Origin: Methylobacterium sp. W2
Lineage (GTDB): Bacteria; Pseudomonadota; Alphaproteobacteria; Rhizobiales; Beijerinckiaceae
Reading direction: 5' to 3'
DNA length: 64,000 nucleotides
Assembly: GCF_020662345.1 (NCBI RefSeq)
Contig: NZ_VMOA01000012.1
Coordinates: 62,001-126,000, forward strand
Shown: piece by piece, positions 1-8,869 of the stretch
Layout of the letters: every line of letters starts with the position of its first letter
How positions within the stretch are numbered: the first letter of the stretch is position 1
Position numbers and translations under genes: made by a program
The notes under the pieces: model-generated
Database searches by the model: none
The model's input: only the letters and a program-made list of their open reading frames with translations
What the model was told of the DNA's origin: nothing

Positions 1-634
1 CGAGGTGCCGCCGGAAGAGCAGGTGGTCACCTCCACCGCCGAGGTGGCCGAGCCCCTCGCTCCCCCGCCGCCGGTCGTGGCCAAGCCCCCCGAGCCGGTC
101 AAGCCACCGAAGCCCGTGGAGGTCGTCCGGCCGAAGCCTAAGCCCGATCCGAGGATCGAGGCCAAGCGACAGGAGGAATTGGAGGCCAAGCGCGAAGCCA
201 TTCGCGAAGCGAAGCTGAAGGCGGCCAAGGAAGCCAAGCTCAGGGCCGCGCGTGAGACCAGCAGGCGCGCCGCTCAGGAGGGTGGGCCCAGCAGTTCGGC
301 CTCGTCCGCGAGGCAGGCGAGCACGGGATCGTCCGCCTCCGGCAACGATCCGAGCGCCCTGCGTCAATGGCAGGGAGCCTTGGCCTCGGCCATCAACGGC
401 CGCATGAACCGCAACGCGGCGGCGGGAACGGCAGGCGGCACTGCCGTGGTGCGCTTCACCGTCTCGCGGTCGGGTCAGGTGCTCAGCGCCGGGCTCGCCA
501 GCAGCAGCGGCATCAGCGTCATCGACGGCGCCGCGCTAGCCGCCGTGCGCGGTTCGCTGCCGGCGGCTCCTCCCGGCGTCTCCGTGAGCAGCCTCGCCGT
601 CACCGTTCCCATGCGCTTCCGGCCCGGCGGTTGA
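1..634 (+). CDS. TonB-family energy transducer, C-terminal part (5' end outside window)
   Basis: The reading frame is open to the window edge, so the N-terminus, where a membrane anchor is expected, is missing. What remains starts with a Pro/Val/Lys-rich stretch (repeats such as PPEPVKPPKPVE), then a charged Lys/Glu/Ala helix, a Ser/Gly linker, and a last ~90 residues resembling the TonB C-terminal domain (VVRFTVSRSGQV, a central Gly-rich turn, ending VTVPMRF). TonB proteins span the periplasm and pass proton-motive energy from ExbB/ExbD to outer membrane receptors. No exbB/exbD is visible here; they would have to lie upstream. The next gene starts 13 bases downstream, so the two may be cotranscribed. 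A TolA-like role is possible, but a separate tolA lies at 17.9-19.3 kb. Confidence 0.85.
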   Translation, partial: EVPPEEQVVTSTAEVAEPLAPPPPVVAKPPEPVKPPKPVEVVRPKPKPDPRIEAKRQEELEAKREAIREAKLKAAKEAKLRAARETSRRAAQEGGPSSSASSARQASTGSSASGNDPSALRQWQGALASAINGRMNRNAAAGTAGGTAVVRFTVSRSGQVLSAGLASSSGISVIDGAALAAVRGSLPAAPPGVSVSSLAVTVPMRFRPGG

Positions 635-647
635 GCCGGGAGGGGTC

Positions 648-1172
648 GTGGCGGTCTGGTTCACCAGCGATACGCATTTCGGCGACAGGCGTGCGCTGAA
701 CATCGACCGCCGCCCCTATCCGGACCTCGCGGCCCACGATGCCGGCCTCATCGCCAACTGGAACGAGAGGGTCGCGCCCGACGACACCGTCTGGCATCTC
801 GGCGACGTGGCCCTCGGCCCCTCCGATGCGCGCGTCGCCGAGATCGTCGGCGCCCTCAACGGCGTGAAACACCTGATCGTCGGCAACAATGACGGTCCGG
901 GCACGCTCGCCCTACGGGACTGGGCCTCTGTGGGCCATTATGCCGAGATCGACGTCGAGGGGCGGCGGCTCGTCCTCTGCCATTACGCGTTCCGGACCTG
1001 GAACGGCATCGGGCGCGGTGCCCTCAATCTCCACGGCCATTCCCACGGCAAGCTCACGCCGGCCCCGCGGCAATACGATGTCGGTGTAGACGTGCATGCC
1101 TGTGCCCCGGTACGCCTCGACCAAGTTTTGGCCTCTCGCAGGCGCAAGAAACCTGCGGAACCTTCGCCGTGA
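648..1172 (+). CDS. Calcineurin-like metallophosphoesterase
   Basis: The 174-residue protein carries the metal-binding blocks of the calcineurin-like phosphoesterase fold in order: DTHFGD near the N-terminus, GDVALG, VGNND (the family's GNHD/E block with Asn for His), CHYAF and HGHSHG. The GTG start is supported by a GGGAGGGG Shine-Dalgarno sequence a few bases upstream. There is no signal peptide, so it should be cytosolic. Short proteins of this type hydrolyse phosphodiesters or phosphomonoesters; the substrate cannot be told from sequence. It follows the TonB-like gene by 13 bases. Confidence 0.85.
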   Translation: MAVWFTSDTHFGDRRALNIDRRPYPDLAAHDAGLIANWNERVAPDDTVWHLGDVALGPSDARVAEIVGALNGVKHLIVGNNDGPGTLALRDWASVGHYAEIDVEGRRLVLCHYAFRTWNGIGRGALNLHGHSHGKLTPAPRQYDVGVDVHACAPVRLDQVLASRRRKKPAEPSP

Positions 1173-1310
1173 GTTCGCCGTTTGAACCGCATAACCAACG
1201 ATGACGACCGATCACTGGCTTTGAACTTGATCAGGTACTGACCGTACCAAGGTGCCGATGTCGAAAGACGGACAGCCCTCCTTCAACGAGACGCACAATC
1301 GGATTCTCCC

Positions 1311-1625
1311 ATGCGCTTCGCTCCTGCAACGCCCATCGCCGCTTTCGGCTTCGTGCTGTGCATGATCGCCCCGACCCTCGCGGCTCCCTCCTGTCTCAAG
1401 GGTGAACGGAAGATCCAAGAGGCCGCGGCCCTGCGCTATCAGGCACGCGAAGAAGCGCGGCTCGGCAACCGTGACCGGGTCTGCGACACTCTCGATGAGG
1501 TCGGAGATCGCTACGAAGACGCGAAGGAAGCCTTTGAGGATTGTGGTGCCGGTATCGTCGCCATCGATCTTCGCAGCGAGACGCGGGCCTTGCGGGCCGC
1601 CAAATCGGTGAACCGCTGCGACTGA
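1311..1625 (+). CDS. Small secreted protein, unknown function
   Basis: A 104-residue protein with a convincing signal peptide: basic start MRFAPA, a hydrophobic core, and a likely cleavage site after APTLAA. The mature part is ~80 residues, mostly charged helix, with four cysteines (in SCLKG, RVCDT, EDCGA and NRCD) that could form two disulfides in the periplasm. I do not recognise the family. The Shine-Dalgarno is weak; the signal peptide placed at the first ATG decides the start. Confidence 0.65.
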   Translation: MRFAPATPIAAFGFVLCMIAPTLAAPSCLKGERKIQEAAALRYQAREEARLGNRDRVCDTLDEVGDRYEDAKEAFEDCGAGIVAIDLRSETRALRAAKSVNRCD

Positions 1626-1818
1626 ACTGCGTGACCGGAACGCCGATACTGCTCTCCGGACCTCGTCGACTGACATACCGAAACTAGAAAAAGTATCCGC
1701 CTTGTCGCGGATTGTCTCCGTATGCCCCGGTCCGGTGCGGCCACGCACAGCCGCACCGTCATTCCCACGTCACAGCTTCACGAACGACGGAAAGCTTGTC
1801 CGTCGGGAGACTTTCGTC

Positions 1819-1974
1819 ATGAACGCGTCCGCCCAGCACAGCGATCTCACCCTGCTCTCGTCCCACGCCGCACACTCGCCGGCGACCGGCCCGTCTTTCG
1901 CGGCGGCCCTGTGCGGTTTCCTATCGACCACCGTGGCGACGACGATGGTGATGTTTCTGCTGAGCAGCCTCTGA
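1819..1974 (+). CDS. Putative 51-residue membrane peptide
   Basis: The ATG opens a 51-residue frame with a polar N-terminal half and a hydrophobic C-terminus (ATTMVMFLLSSL), which could be one membrane segment. An upstream GGGAGA-like stretch (about 1805-1810) could serve as ribosome binding site. No family recognised. It could be a chance frame in an intergenic region; the hydrophobic segment and the spacing before the convergent gene are the only support. Confidence 0.35.
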   Translation: MNASAQHSDLTLLSSHAAHSPATGPSFAAALCGFLSTTVATTMVMFLLSSL

Positions 1975-1986
1975 TCGGTAGTCCCT

Positions 1987-2256
1987 TCAAGGGGCTACGA
2001 ACCAGAACCGGCGCTTGGAGAACAGCATGTCCGGGTGGCCGATGCTCTGGTCGCTCTGGGGACGCGCAGGGACGAGGCTGCAGGGCGGCTCGATGCGCGG
2101 CGGAGCTGCCGGGAGCAGCAGGGCCGACGATACCGGGTAGAGGCCGAGCTTGGCCTGGACCTCGGGTTGGCGGACGGCCACGATGGTGACGACCCCGGCG
2201 ATGAGCCCTCCGGCGAGCGTACCCAGCAGAAAATTCATCATGTCAGTGAAAGTCAT
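1987..2256 (-). CDS. Small single-pass membrane protein, unknown function
   Basis: Read from the ATG at 2256, this 89-residue protein begins with one strong transmembrane segment (MMNFLLGTLAGGLIAGVVTI) followed by a short cytosolic or periplasmic tail rich in Pro and Arg. An alternative ATG lies at 2292. Neither start has a clear Shine-Dalgarno sequence. The layout (short leader, glycine-rich membrane helix, polar tail) is common in uncharacterised rhizobial and methylobacterial proteins. Function unknown. Confidence 0.45.
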   Translation of the reverse strand: MTFTDMMNFLLGTLAGGLIAGVVTIVAVRQPEVQAKLGLYPVSSALLLPAAPPRIEPPCSLVPARPQSDQSIGHPDMLFSKRRFWFVAP

Positions 2257-2537
2257 GCCAGCCAGCGGCGTGGGTCTGCCCAGATGCAGCATGACCGCAA
2301 AATCTGACTGATGCGTTGCACAAAGCCGGTGGGTATTTTCCCATTGCTGCAGCGCACGCCATGGTATTGGTCGATCCCGTCGGACAGGCGAGGTCATCCA
2401 CCCCCCGTCTCCTCCTCCTCCAGCTTATCGGCATGATTGGGGCGATATCCGTTCGCTACCGGATTTTAACCTTACCCCGTCAGTGTCTGCCTCCAGCGGC
2501 CCGAATCAGCTCGGCCGCTTCGGGAGAAGGATCGGCC

Positions 2538-2897
2538 ATGTCCTATGGAGCCAGTGCCTATGCACGGGTCGCGCAGACCGCGTTGACCCCTCGGGAGGCA
2601 GAAGCTGCCGTCCTGATCAAGGCGGCGGGCCGGCTCCAGACGATCCAGGCGGATTGGCAGAATCAGTCCGGAGCGCTGAACGAAGCCCTGAACTTCAACC
2701 AGAAGGTCTGGTCGATCATCGCCGGTGCCGCGACGGCACCCGACAGCCAGCTCCCGATCGAGATCAAGACGAGCATCGCCGAACTCTCGACCTTCGTCTT
2801 CAAGCGGATGATCGACACGATGATCGAGCCGAAGGCGGAGAAGCTGTCGGCCCTCATCAACATCAACCATCAGATCGCCGCCGGCCTGCGCACCTGA
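2538..2897 (+). CDS. flaF: Flagellar biosynthesis regulator FlaF
   Basis: The 119-residue protein matches FlaF of alphaproteobacteria: the start MSYGASAYARVAQ, an ALTPREAEAAVL block, and a helical body ending in LININHQIAAGLR. In Caulobacter and relatives FlaF supports flagellin translation or secretion and works against FlbT. The ATG at 2538 is chosen over longer in-frame starts because the homologous N-terminus begins there and a GGAGAAGG ribosome binding site lies just upstream. flbT and flagellin genes, its usual neighbours, are absent; the nearest flagellar-type gene is the convergent FlaG-like gene. Confidence 0.88.
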   Translation: MSYGASAYARVAQTALTPREAEAAVLIKAAGRLQTIQADWQNQSGALNEALNFNQKVWSIIAGAATAPDSQLPIEIKTSIAELSTFVFKRMIDTMIEPKAEKLSALININHQIAAGLRT

Positions 2898-3147
2898 CGC
2901 CGGAGGGGGCCTATCTCCACGGATGCATGTGGTTCGCACCGCATCCCGGCACGGCGAATAGACTGCCGCGATACCGCCGTCGCGTGGTCACGAGTCGGGG
3001 GTTGCACCGACCAGCCCGCCGACGGAATTCTGCTCCTCGCTGCAAGGACGTCGCATGCTCTCCGGGCCAACGGCGAAAAGGCCGTAGCCTGCGCTGCGAC
3101 CTTGCTCTCCCACCCGCCCTCAGCCGTGCGGCCGGCCTCGGCTCCCG

Positions 3148-3540
3148 TCAGGCCGTCCGATCCAGGGGCCGCTGATCTTCCTTCGCCCGCATCGCCGTTG
3201 CCTCCGCATAGGCGCGGGCTCGAAGAATCGTGGCCTCGGGTAACTGAACGACGACGTCGCCGGAATTCGGATCCACCACCTGATACACGAGGCTCTTGGT
3301 GTCCTGATCCACCGTGATGCGGCGCTCATCGGCCGTCGGCGCCTCCGCGTCGGGCTTCGGCGCCGGGTCGTCGGCAACGGGCGCGTCGTCCAGCCTGACA
3401 TCGAACCGCACGGGTGGGTCCAGCGGCGTGCCGACCGTCGTCGCCGGGCCGGCCTTGCGCACCGGGGCCGGGGAATTCACGGTGGGTGCGACCGGCGCGA
3501 CGGTGGGCATCGACATCGGAGAGATACTGAGGATCGTCAT
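3148..3540 (-). CDS. FlaG-like flagellar protein (probable)
   Basis: A 130-residue protein with a disordered Pro/Ala/Val-rich N-terminal half and a conserved-looking C-terminal half. The block ITVDQDTKSLVYQVVD, then SGDVVVQLPE and a final helix, resembles the FlaG domain, where a 'vDe.T...vvkviD..TGEvirqiP' pattern is typical. FlaG proteins influence flagellar filament length. The start at 3540 has an AAAGGG ribosome binding site. It is convergent with flaF, which supports a flagellar role. The match is short, so another small 'DUF' family remains possible. Confidence 0.6.
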   Translation of the reverse strand: MTILSISPMSMPTVAPVAPTVNSPAPVRKAGPATTVGTPLDPPVRFDVRLDDAPVADDPAPKPDAEAPTADERRITVDQDTKSLVYQVVDPNSGDVVVQLPEATILRARAYAEATAMRAKEDQRPLDRTA

Positions 3541-3698
3541 TGCACGCCCTTTCGAAGGTGGTCGTGGCATGCAACCAAAAACGACGGCGAGGGTAAACCA
3601 GTCTTTAAAACCCGCGGGTTACCCACCACTGCCCCTGAAGATGACAAAGGAATCCTCAGGAGAATAGATGGTTTTTTAGGAATCAGACGGATCCGCGG

Positions 3699-4829
3699 TC
3701 AGATCTCCACCGCTTCCGGCCTCGCCGTGCCGACGCCCTGGGGATCGAAGGCGACGCTTTTCACCACCGCGTAGACGGCGCGGCCGGGTGCCAGAGCGAG
3801 ATCGCGCACCGAGGCACGGGTCACGCGGGCCGCGAGCAGGGCGCCGTTGCAGTCGATCTCCACCATGGACGCCGCCTCGCCGAGGGCGTGGATCGAGACG
3901 ACGTGCCCTTCCAGGATGTTGCGCGCGCTCAAGCCCACCGGTGGCTGCGTCGCGAGGAGGACGTCACGGGCCGGCACGCGGATGCGCACCGCCGTGCCGG
4001 GGCGTCGCGTGAGGCGGGGAACGGAGAGCCGGCCGGCGCGCCCGCTCAGCCGGGTCAGGCCGGTTTCTGAATCCGTCTCCTCGACGATCATGTCGAGGAT
4101 CGCCCCAGCCTCGGCCTCCTGCGTGGCAAGGAGGTCGGCCCGGCGAAGCACCGTATCCGCAGCCCCGACGGCGGCGACACGGCCGGCATCGAGTACGACC
4201 ACGGTGCGCGCCAGCCGCGCCACCTCCGAGACCGAGTGGCTGACATAGACGATGGGCAACCCGGCTTCGTCGCGCAGGCGCTCGATATAGGGCAGGACCT
4301 CGGCCTTGCGGGCCTCGTCGAGGGCGGCGAGGGGTTCGTCCATCAGCAGGAGCCGAGGCCGGCTGAGCAGGGCCCGGCCAATCGCCACCCGTTGTGCCTC
4401 TCCACCCGAGAGACCCGCCGGCCGCCGTTCGAGGAGATGGCCGATCCCCAGCAGGTCGACGACGCCGTCGAAGGCGATGCCGTCGCTGCGGCCGCGGGCG
4501 AAGGCCCGGCCGTAGCCGAGGTTCCGTCGCACCGAGAGATGCGGCATCAGCCGCGCCTGCTGGAACACCACACCGATGCGCCGGCGATGGGCCGGCACGG
4601 CAATGCCCCGCTCCGTGTCGAGCAGCGTCTCGCCCGCCACCGCGATGCGGCCCCGATCCGGCCGCGCCAGCCCGGCGATGAGGTCGATCACCGTGGTCTT
4701 GCCCGAGCCGGAGCGACCGAACAGCGCGGTCAGGCCGGGACCGGCGGTGAAGGCGACGTCGAGGCTGAAGGCCCCCCGCGTGAGCGAGACGTCGATGTCG
4801 AGGGTAGCAGTGTGGAGTGTGGCGGACAT
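3699..4829 (-). CDS. modC: Molybdate ABC transporter ATP-binding protein ModC
   Basis: 376 residues with a full ABC ATPase: Walker A GRSGSGKTT, signature LSGGEAQRVAIGRAL, Walker B LLLMDEPLAALD, and a switch His in YVSHS. The C-terminal ~100 residues form a TOBE/Mop-type molybdate-binding region, which separates ModC from other importer ATPases. The ATG at 4829 is preferred over a start 12 bases upstream because a GAGG motif precedes it. It lies 8 bases after modB. The pair energises molybdate (or tungstate) import; modA, the binding protein, is not adjacent. Confidence 0.93.
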   Translation of the reverse strand: MSATLHTATLDIDVSLTRGAFSLDVAFTAGPGLTALFGRSGSGKTTVIDLIAGLARPDRGRIAVAGETLLDTERGIAVPAHRRRIGVVFQQARLMPHLSVRRNLGYGRAFARGRSDGIAFDGVVDLLGIGHLLERRPAGLSGGEAQRVAIGRALLSRPRLLLMDEPLAALDEARKAEVLPYIERLRDEAGLPIVYVSHSVSEVARLARTVVVLDAGRVAAVGAADTVLRRADLLATQEAEAGAILDMIVEETDSETGLTRLSGRAGRLSVPRLTRRPGTAVRIRVPARDVLLATQPPVGLSARNILEGHVVSIHALGEAASMVEIDCNGALLAARVTRASVRDLALAPGRAVYAVVKSVAFDPQGVGTARPEAVEI

Positions 4830-4837
4830 GGGAGACC

Positions 4838-5530
4838 TCACCCCGTGCCGAGGCGGCGCGCGAGGCGTCGGGCCAGCAGTTCAGAGACGAGGAGGGCCGC
4901 CATCGACAGGGCTACCGAGATCAGGGTGAGGCGCAACGCACCCGCCTCGCCGCCGGGCACCTGCGTCAGGCTGTAGATGGCTGAGGGCAGCGTCTGGGTC
5001 TCGCCGGGAATGTTGGAGACGAAGGTGATGGTGGCGCCGAACTCGCCCATCGCCTTGGCGAAGGCCAGCACCGAACCGGCGAGGATGCCGGGCATGGCGA
5101 GCGGCAGGGTGACGGTGAGGAAGACCGCGCTCGGCCGTGCCCCGAGGGTGGCGGCGGCCTGTTCGAGGCGCCGGTCCACCGCCTCGATGGACAGGCGCAT
5201 GGCCCGGACCATCAACGGGAACCCCATGATCGCGCAGGCCAGGGCTGCCCCGGTCCAGCGGAAGGAGAACACGATCCCGATCTCGGCGAGCGCCGCGCCG
5301 AAGGTGCCGCGCCGTCCGAACGAGAGCAGCAGGAGGTAGCCCGTCACCACGGGAGGCAGGATCAAGGGCAGGTGGACCAGGCCATCGAGGAGCGCGCGGC
5401 CGGGAAAACGTCCGCGCGCCAGGAGCATGGCGATGAAGAGGCCGGGCACGAGGCTGGCCAACGTCGCCACGGAGGCGACTTTCAGGCTCAAGCCGATGGC
5501 GGTCCATTCGTCGGGGGTGAGATCGAGCAC
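4838..5530 (-). CDS. modB: Molybdate ABC transporter permease ModB
   Basis: 230 residues with about five to six membrane helices and the permease EAA-type loop (EQAAATLGARPSAVF...LPLAMPGILAG) that docks on the ATPase. ModB signatures include HLPLILPPVVTGY and the AKAMGEFGATITF region. The length is typical. Translation probably starts at the ATG at 5530. It is the first gene of a modBC transcript, with 8 bases to modC. No modA or modE is visible upstream between 5531 and prmA. Confidence 0.93.
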   Translation of the reverse strand: MLDLTPDEWTAIGLSLKVASVATLASLVPGLFIAMLLARGRFPGRALLDGLVHLPLILPPVVTGYLLLLSFGRRGTFGAALAEIGIVFSFRWTGAALACAIMGFPLMVRAMRLSIEAVDRRLEQAAATLGARPSAVFLTVTLPLAMPGILAGSVLAFAKAMGEFGATITFVSNIPGETQTLPSAIYSLTQVPGGEAGALRLTLISVALSMAALLVSELLARRLARRLGTG

Positions 5531-5702
5531 GGACGGCGGATCAGATGCCGGTCCCGGCGAACCGCCTGCCGAAACCTCCGATGCCGCTGCCCTGGATCAT
5601 GAAGACGCGCATCCCTCTCACCGCAGGCCGATCCTCGTGAACCGGGCCGGCCAGTCGGCAGAATCGATAGCACGGATCGCGGTCATTGATGCGGACCTGC
5701 AC

Positions 5703-5918
5703 TCAGGCCGCAGGTGGCTCTTCCTCCGGCTTGAACTGGCGCTCGGCGCGATGAAGCCGGCTCAGGAGGACCAGCATCGAACCCGGCACCGGCTCGAAAG
5801 TCGGCTCGGAATCGAGCAGCCCCGAGGGTCCGCTTGCCCTGAGGCGTCTGGCGGTCTTCCTGCCGACGATGGCCACGGGAGCCCGTCTGATGTTTTTCTT
5901 CTGGTTCGTACTCAACAC
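5703..5918 (-). CDS. Putative 71-residue basic protein
   Basis: A GTG at 5918 preceded by GAGG opens a 71-residue frame: a basic N-terminal region (NQKKNIRRAPVAIVGRKTARR) and an acidic end (KPEEEPPAA). It lies in the ~500-base stretch between modB and prmA that otherwise holds no gene. No family recognised. It overlaps no confident gene, but GC-rich DNA produces such frames by chance, so this is tentative. The rest of 5531-6029 shows nothing I can name. Confidence 0.3.
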   Translation of the reverse strand: MLSTNQKKNIRRAPVAIVGRKTARRLRASGPSGLLDSEPTFEPVPGSMLVLLSRLHRAERQFKPEEEPPAA

Positions 5919-6029
5919 CGCACCCTCGAACGCCACGGGGACGACAGGAGAAGCGCAGGGAAACGCGAAGGTTCGAGCTCGGTTCCGCGACGGTGGCGGG
6001 CAGTCCCTGCGGATGCTAGAGCCCGCATC

Positions 6030-6947
6030 ATGCTCGAAGGCCTTCATCCCAACCGCCCCACCCATGTGCTGCGTCTCCTCACGGACGAGCGGTCGGCGCG
6101 CGCCATGACCGACATCCTCGGCGAGATGTTCGATCCGACGGAGACGGCGGTCGCCGCCTTCGAGGCGGAGGATGGCAAAACCTGGCGGCTGGAGGCCTAT
6201 TTCGCCGATGCGCCGGACGAGGAGATGGTCCGCGACCTGATCCGTCCCCTGGTGGGCGAGCAGGCGGATGCGGCCGTGTTCGAGACCATCGACCAGCAGG
6301 ATTGGGTCCGCGCCTCCCTGGAGGGGTTGAACCCGGTCCGTGCCGGGCGCTTCCTCGTGCACGGCGCGCATGACCGCCACACCATACGGCCCAACGATCT
6401 GGCCATTGAGATCGAGGCGGCCCTGGCCTTCGGCACCGGCCACCACGGCACGACGCTGGGCTGCCTCAAGGCCCTGGCCGGCATCCTGAAGCAGGGCCGA
6501 CCCGCGCATGTTCTCGATGTGGGCACCGGCACCGGCATCCTCGCCTTCGCGGCGGCCAAGGCCCTGCACCAGCCCGTCCATGCCGGCGACCTCGACCCCG
6601 AAGCGGTCTCCACCGCCAAGGGCAATGCCCGGTTGAACGGGCTCGGCGGCCTCGTCCGACTCTATGTCGGCCCCGGCGTCCGTCATGCGAGCGCGGACCG
6701 CAGCCGGCGCTTCGACGTGGTGTTCGCCAACATCCTCGCCCGGCCCCTGAAGCGCCTCGCGCCGACCCTTACGGCGACTGTGGCGGACCACGGCGTGCTC
6801 ATCCTCTCGGGGCTGATCGAGCGCGACGTGCCCGGCGTTCTCTCCACCTATCGCCATCGCGGCTTCCACCTCGCCCGGCATGGCCTGATCGAGGGCTGGG
6901 CGACCCTGGTGCTCAAACGCGGCGGAGCGGCACCGCGCCCGCTCTGA
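6030..6947 (+). CDS. prmA: Ribosomal protein L11 methyltransferase PrmA
   Basis: 305 residues. The C-terminal half is a class I SAM methyltransferase: the L11-substrate block AFGTGHHGTT, SAM motif I VLDVGTGTGILAFAA, acidic residue in AGDLDPEAV, and motif IV region FANILARPL. PrmA trimethylates ribosomal protein L11. The frame is open ~600 bases upstream, but homology starts only near MLEGLHPNRPTH, so the ATG at 6030 is chosen. The aminopeptidase P gene follows 43 bases later, a common alphaproteobacterial arrangement. Confidence 0.92.
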   Translation: MLEGLHPNRPTHVLRLLTDERSARAMTDILGEMFDPTETAVAAFEAEDGKTWRLEAYFADAPDEEMVRDLIRPLVGEQADAAVFETIDQQDWVRASLEGLNPVRAGRFLVHGAHDRHTIRPNDLAIEIEAALAFGTGHHGTTLGCLKALAGILKQGRPAHVLDVGTGTGILAFAAAKALHQPVHAGDLDPEAVSTAKGNARLNGLGGLVRLYVGPGVRHASADRSRRFDVVFANILARPLKRLAPTLTATVADHGVLILSGLIERDVPGVLSTYRHRGFHLARHGLIEGWATLVLKRGGAAPRPL

Positions 6948-6990
6948 GAGCGGTTGCCGCCTCGTCCGGCGGCGCGTAACGCTCGACGCC

Positions 6991-8835
6991 ATGAGCCGCG
7001 CCCGCTTCCAGACCTTCGACGATCCGAGCCACCGGGAGGGCGCGACGCGCATCGCCGCCCTGAGGGAGGCGATGCGGCGAGTGGGGATCGACGGGTTCGT
7101 GGTGCCCCGCGCCGACGAGCATCAATCGGAATACGTGCCCGCGAATGCCGAGCGCCTCGCCTGGCTCACCGGCTTCACCGGCTCGGCCGGCACTGCCGTG
7201 ATTCTCGCCGACGAGGCGGCCCTGGTGGTGGATGGGCGCTACACGCTCCAGGCCCCGGCCCAGGTGGACACCACAATCCTCACCCCGGTGCAGCTCGCCG
7301 AGACCAGTGTCGAGGCCTGGATCAGCGAACATCTGCGGCAGGGCGCCGTGCTTGGCTACGACCCGTGGCTCCACACCGCCGAAGGCGTCGCCAAGCTGGA
7401 GAAGGCGGCGGCCAAGGCCGGCGCCCGCGTCATGCCGGTCACCGAGAACCCCGTCGATGCGGTCTGGGCCGGCAGGGCCGCCGCCCCCGCAGGCGCGGTG
7501 ATGGCGCATCCCCTCGAACTCGCCGGAGACTCCGTCGAGGCGAAGCTCCGCCGCATCCGTGAGGCGCTGGGGCGTGGCGGCTGTGACGCCCTGGTGATCT
7601 CCGATCCACACAATCTCGCCTGGGCGTTCAACCTGCGCGGCGGCGACGTGGCGCATACGCCCCTGGCGCTCGGCTACGCCGTCGTTCCCCGGACGGGACG
7701 CGCCGCCCTGTATCTGACCTCGCCGGCCATCGATCCCGCCCTGCGGGAGGCGCTCTCGCCGTCCGCTGACATCGCCGGGCGGGCGGATTTCGCCGCGGCC
7801 CTCGCCGCTCTCGCTGCCGGAGATGCCAGGATCAGGCTCGATTCCGGCACCGGCGCGTCGGCTTTGGCGACCCTGGTGGAACAGGCGGGGGGCCAAGTCG
7901 ATCCCGGCCCCGACCCGATCACGCTGATGAAGGCGGTGAAGAACGCGGGCGAGATCGCCGGATCGCGCGCGGCCCATCACCGCGACGGCATCGCGGTCAC
8001 GCGCTTCCTTGCCTGGCTGTCGCGGCAGGCGCCGGACGGCCGCCTCACCGAGATTGCCGCCGTGGAGGCGCTGGAGGATTTTCGCGGCGAGACCGGCCTG
8101 TTGCGCGACATTTCTTTCCCGACCATCTCGGGCAGCGGCCCCAACGGCGCCATCGTGCATTACCGCGTGACCCGCGACACCGATCGGCCGGTCGGCCAGG
8201 GCGAGCTGTTCCTCGTGGATTCGGGCGCGCAATATGCCGACGGCACCACCGACATCACCCGCACCGTCGCGATCGGGACGCCGACGGCGGAGATGCGCGA
8301 CCGCTTCACCCGCGTGCTCAAGGGCCATGTCGCCATCGCGCGGGCCGTGTTCCCGAAGGGCACCACCGGCGCGCAGATCGATTCCTTCGCCCGCGCGCCG
8401 CTCTGGCAGGCGGGACTCGATTTCGATCACGGCACCGGCCACGGCGTCGGCGCCTTCCTGTCCGTGCATGAAGGCCCGCAGCGCATCGCCAAGACCGGCA
8501 CCACCGCCCTCTCACCCGGCATGATTCTCTCCAACGAGCCGGGCTATTACCGAGCCGGCGCCTACGGCATCCGCATCGAGAACCTCGTCCTCGTGGAGGA
8601 ACGCGCGATCCCCGGCGGCGACCGGCCGATGCTCGGCTTCGAGACCCTGACGCTTGCCCCCTACGATACCGGCCTCATCGACCCGTCCCTGCTCGACGAG
8701 GCCGAAATCGCCTGGATCGATGCGTATCACGCACGGGTGCGGGACGCCCTGAGCGCCGACCTCGACGGGGAGACGCGGGCGTGGCTCGAGGCAGCGACGC
8801 GGCCGCTCGGTCGGCTTAAGGACGCGGACGCGTGA
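6991..8835 (+). CDS. pepP: Xaa-Pro aminopeptidase (M24B, aminopeptidase P)
   Basis: A 614-residue, three-domain aminopeptidase P: two creatinase-like N-terminal domains and a C-terminal pita-bread catalytic domain. The dinuclear metal ligands are visible: D410 and D421 (in VDSGAQYADGTTD), H484 in GTGHGVGAF, E516 in NEPGYY and E530 in RIENLV. It removes N-terminal residues preceding proline in the cytosol. The length matches the long eukaryote-like form rather than the ~440-residue E. coli PepP. It probably shares a transcript with prmA. Confidence 0.93.
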   Translation: MSRARFQTFDDPSHREGATRIAALREAMRRVGIDGFVVPRADEHQSEYVPANAERLAWLTGFTGSAGTAVILADEAALVVDGRYTLQAPAQVDTTILTPVQLAETSVEAWISEHLRQGAVLGYDPWLHTAEGVAKLEKAAAKAGARVMPVTENPVDAVWAGRAAAPAGAVMAHPLELAGDSVEAKLRRIREALGRGGCDALVISDPHNLAWAFNLRGGDVAHTPLALGYAVVPRTGRAALYLTSPAIDPALREALSPSADIAGRADFAAALAALAAGDARIRLDSGTGASALATLVEQAGGQVDPGPDPITLMKAVKNAGEIAGSRAAHHRDGIAVTRFLAWLSRQAPDGRLTEIAAVEALEDFRGETGLLRDISFPTISGSGPNGAIVHYRVTRDTDRPVGQGELFLVDSGAQYADGTTDITRTVAIGTPTAEMRDRFTRVLKGHVAIARAVFPKGTTGAQIDSFARAPLWQAGLDFDHGTGHGVGAFLSVHEGPQRIAKTGTTALSPGMILSNEPGYYRAGAYGIRIENLVLVEERAIPGGDRPMLGFETLTLAPYDTGLIDPSLLDEAEIAWIDAYHARVRDALSADLDGETRAWLEAATRPLGRLKDADA

Positions 8836-8869
8836 TCCTTCAGAAGAGGGACGCCAAAGGCCCTTCGGG

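Noticed and set aside
5427..6029. 200-codon N-terminal extension of PrmA
   Set aside because: The extension has no PrmA-like sequence; homology starts near the ATG at 6030.
6913..8469. Long minus-strand frame opposite the aminopeptidase gene
   Set aside because: The product is Gly/Arg/Ala-rich and domain-free, while the plus strand carries all the metal ligands of aminopeptidase P.
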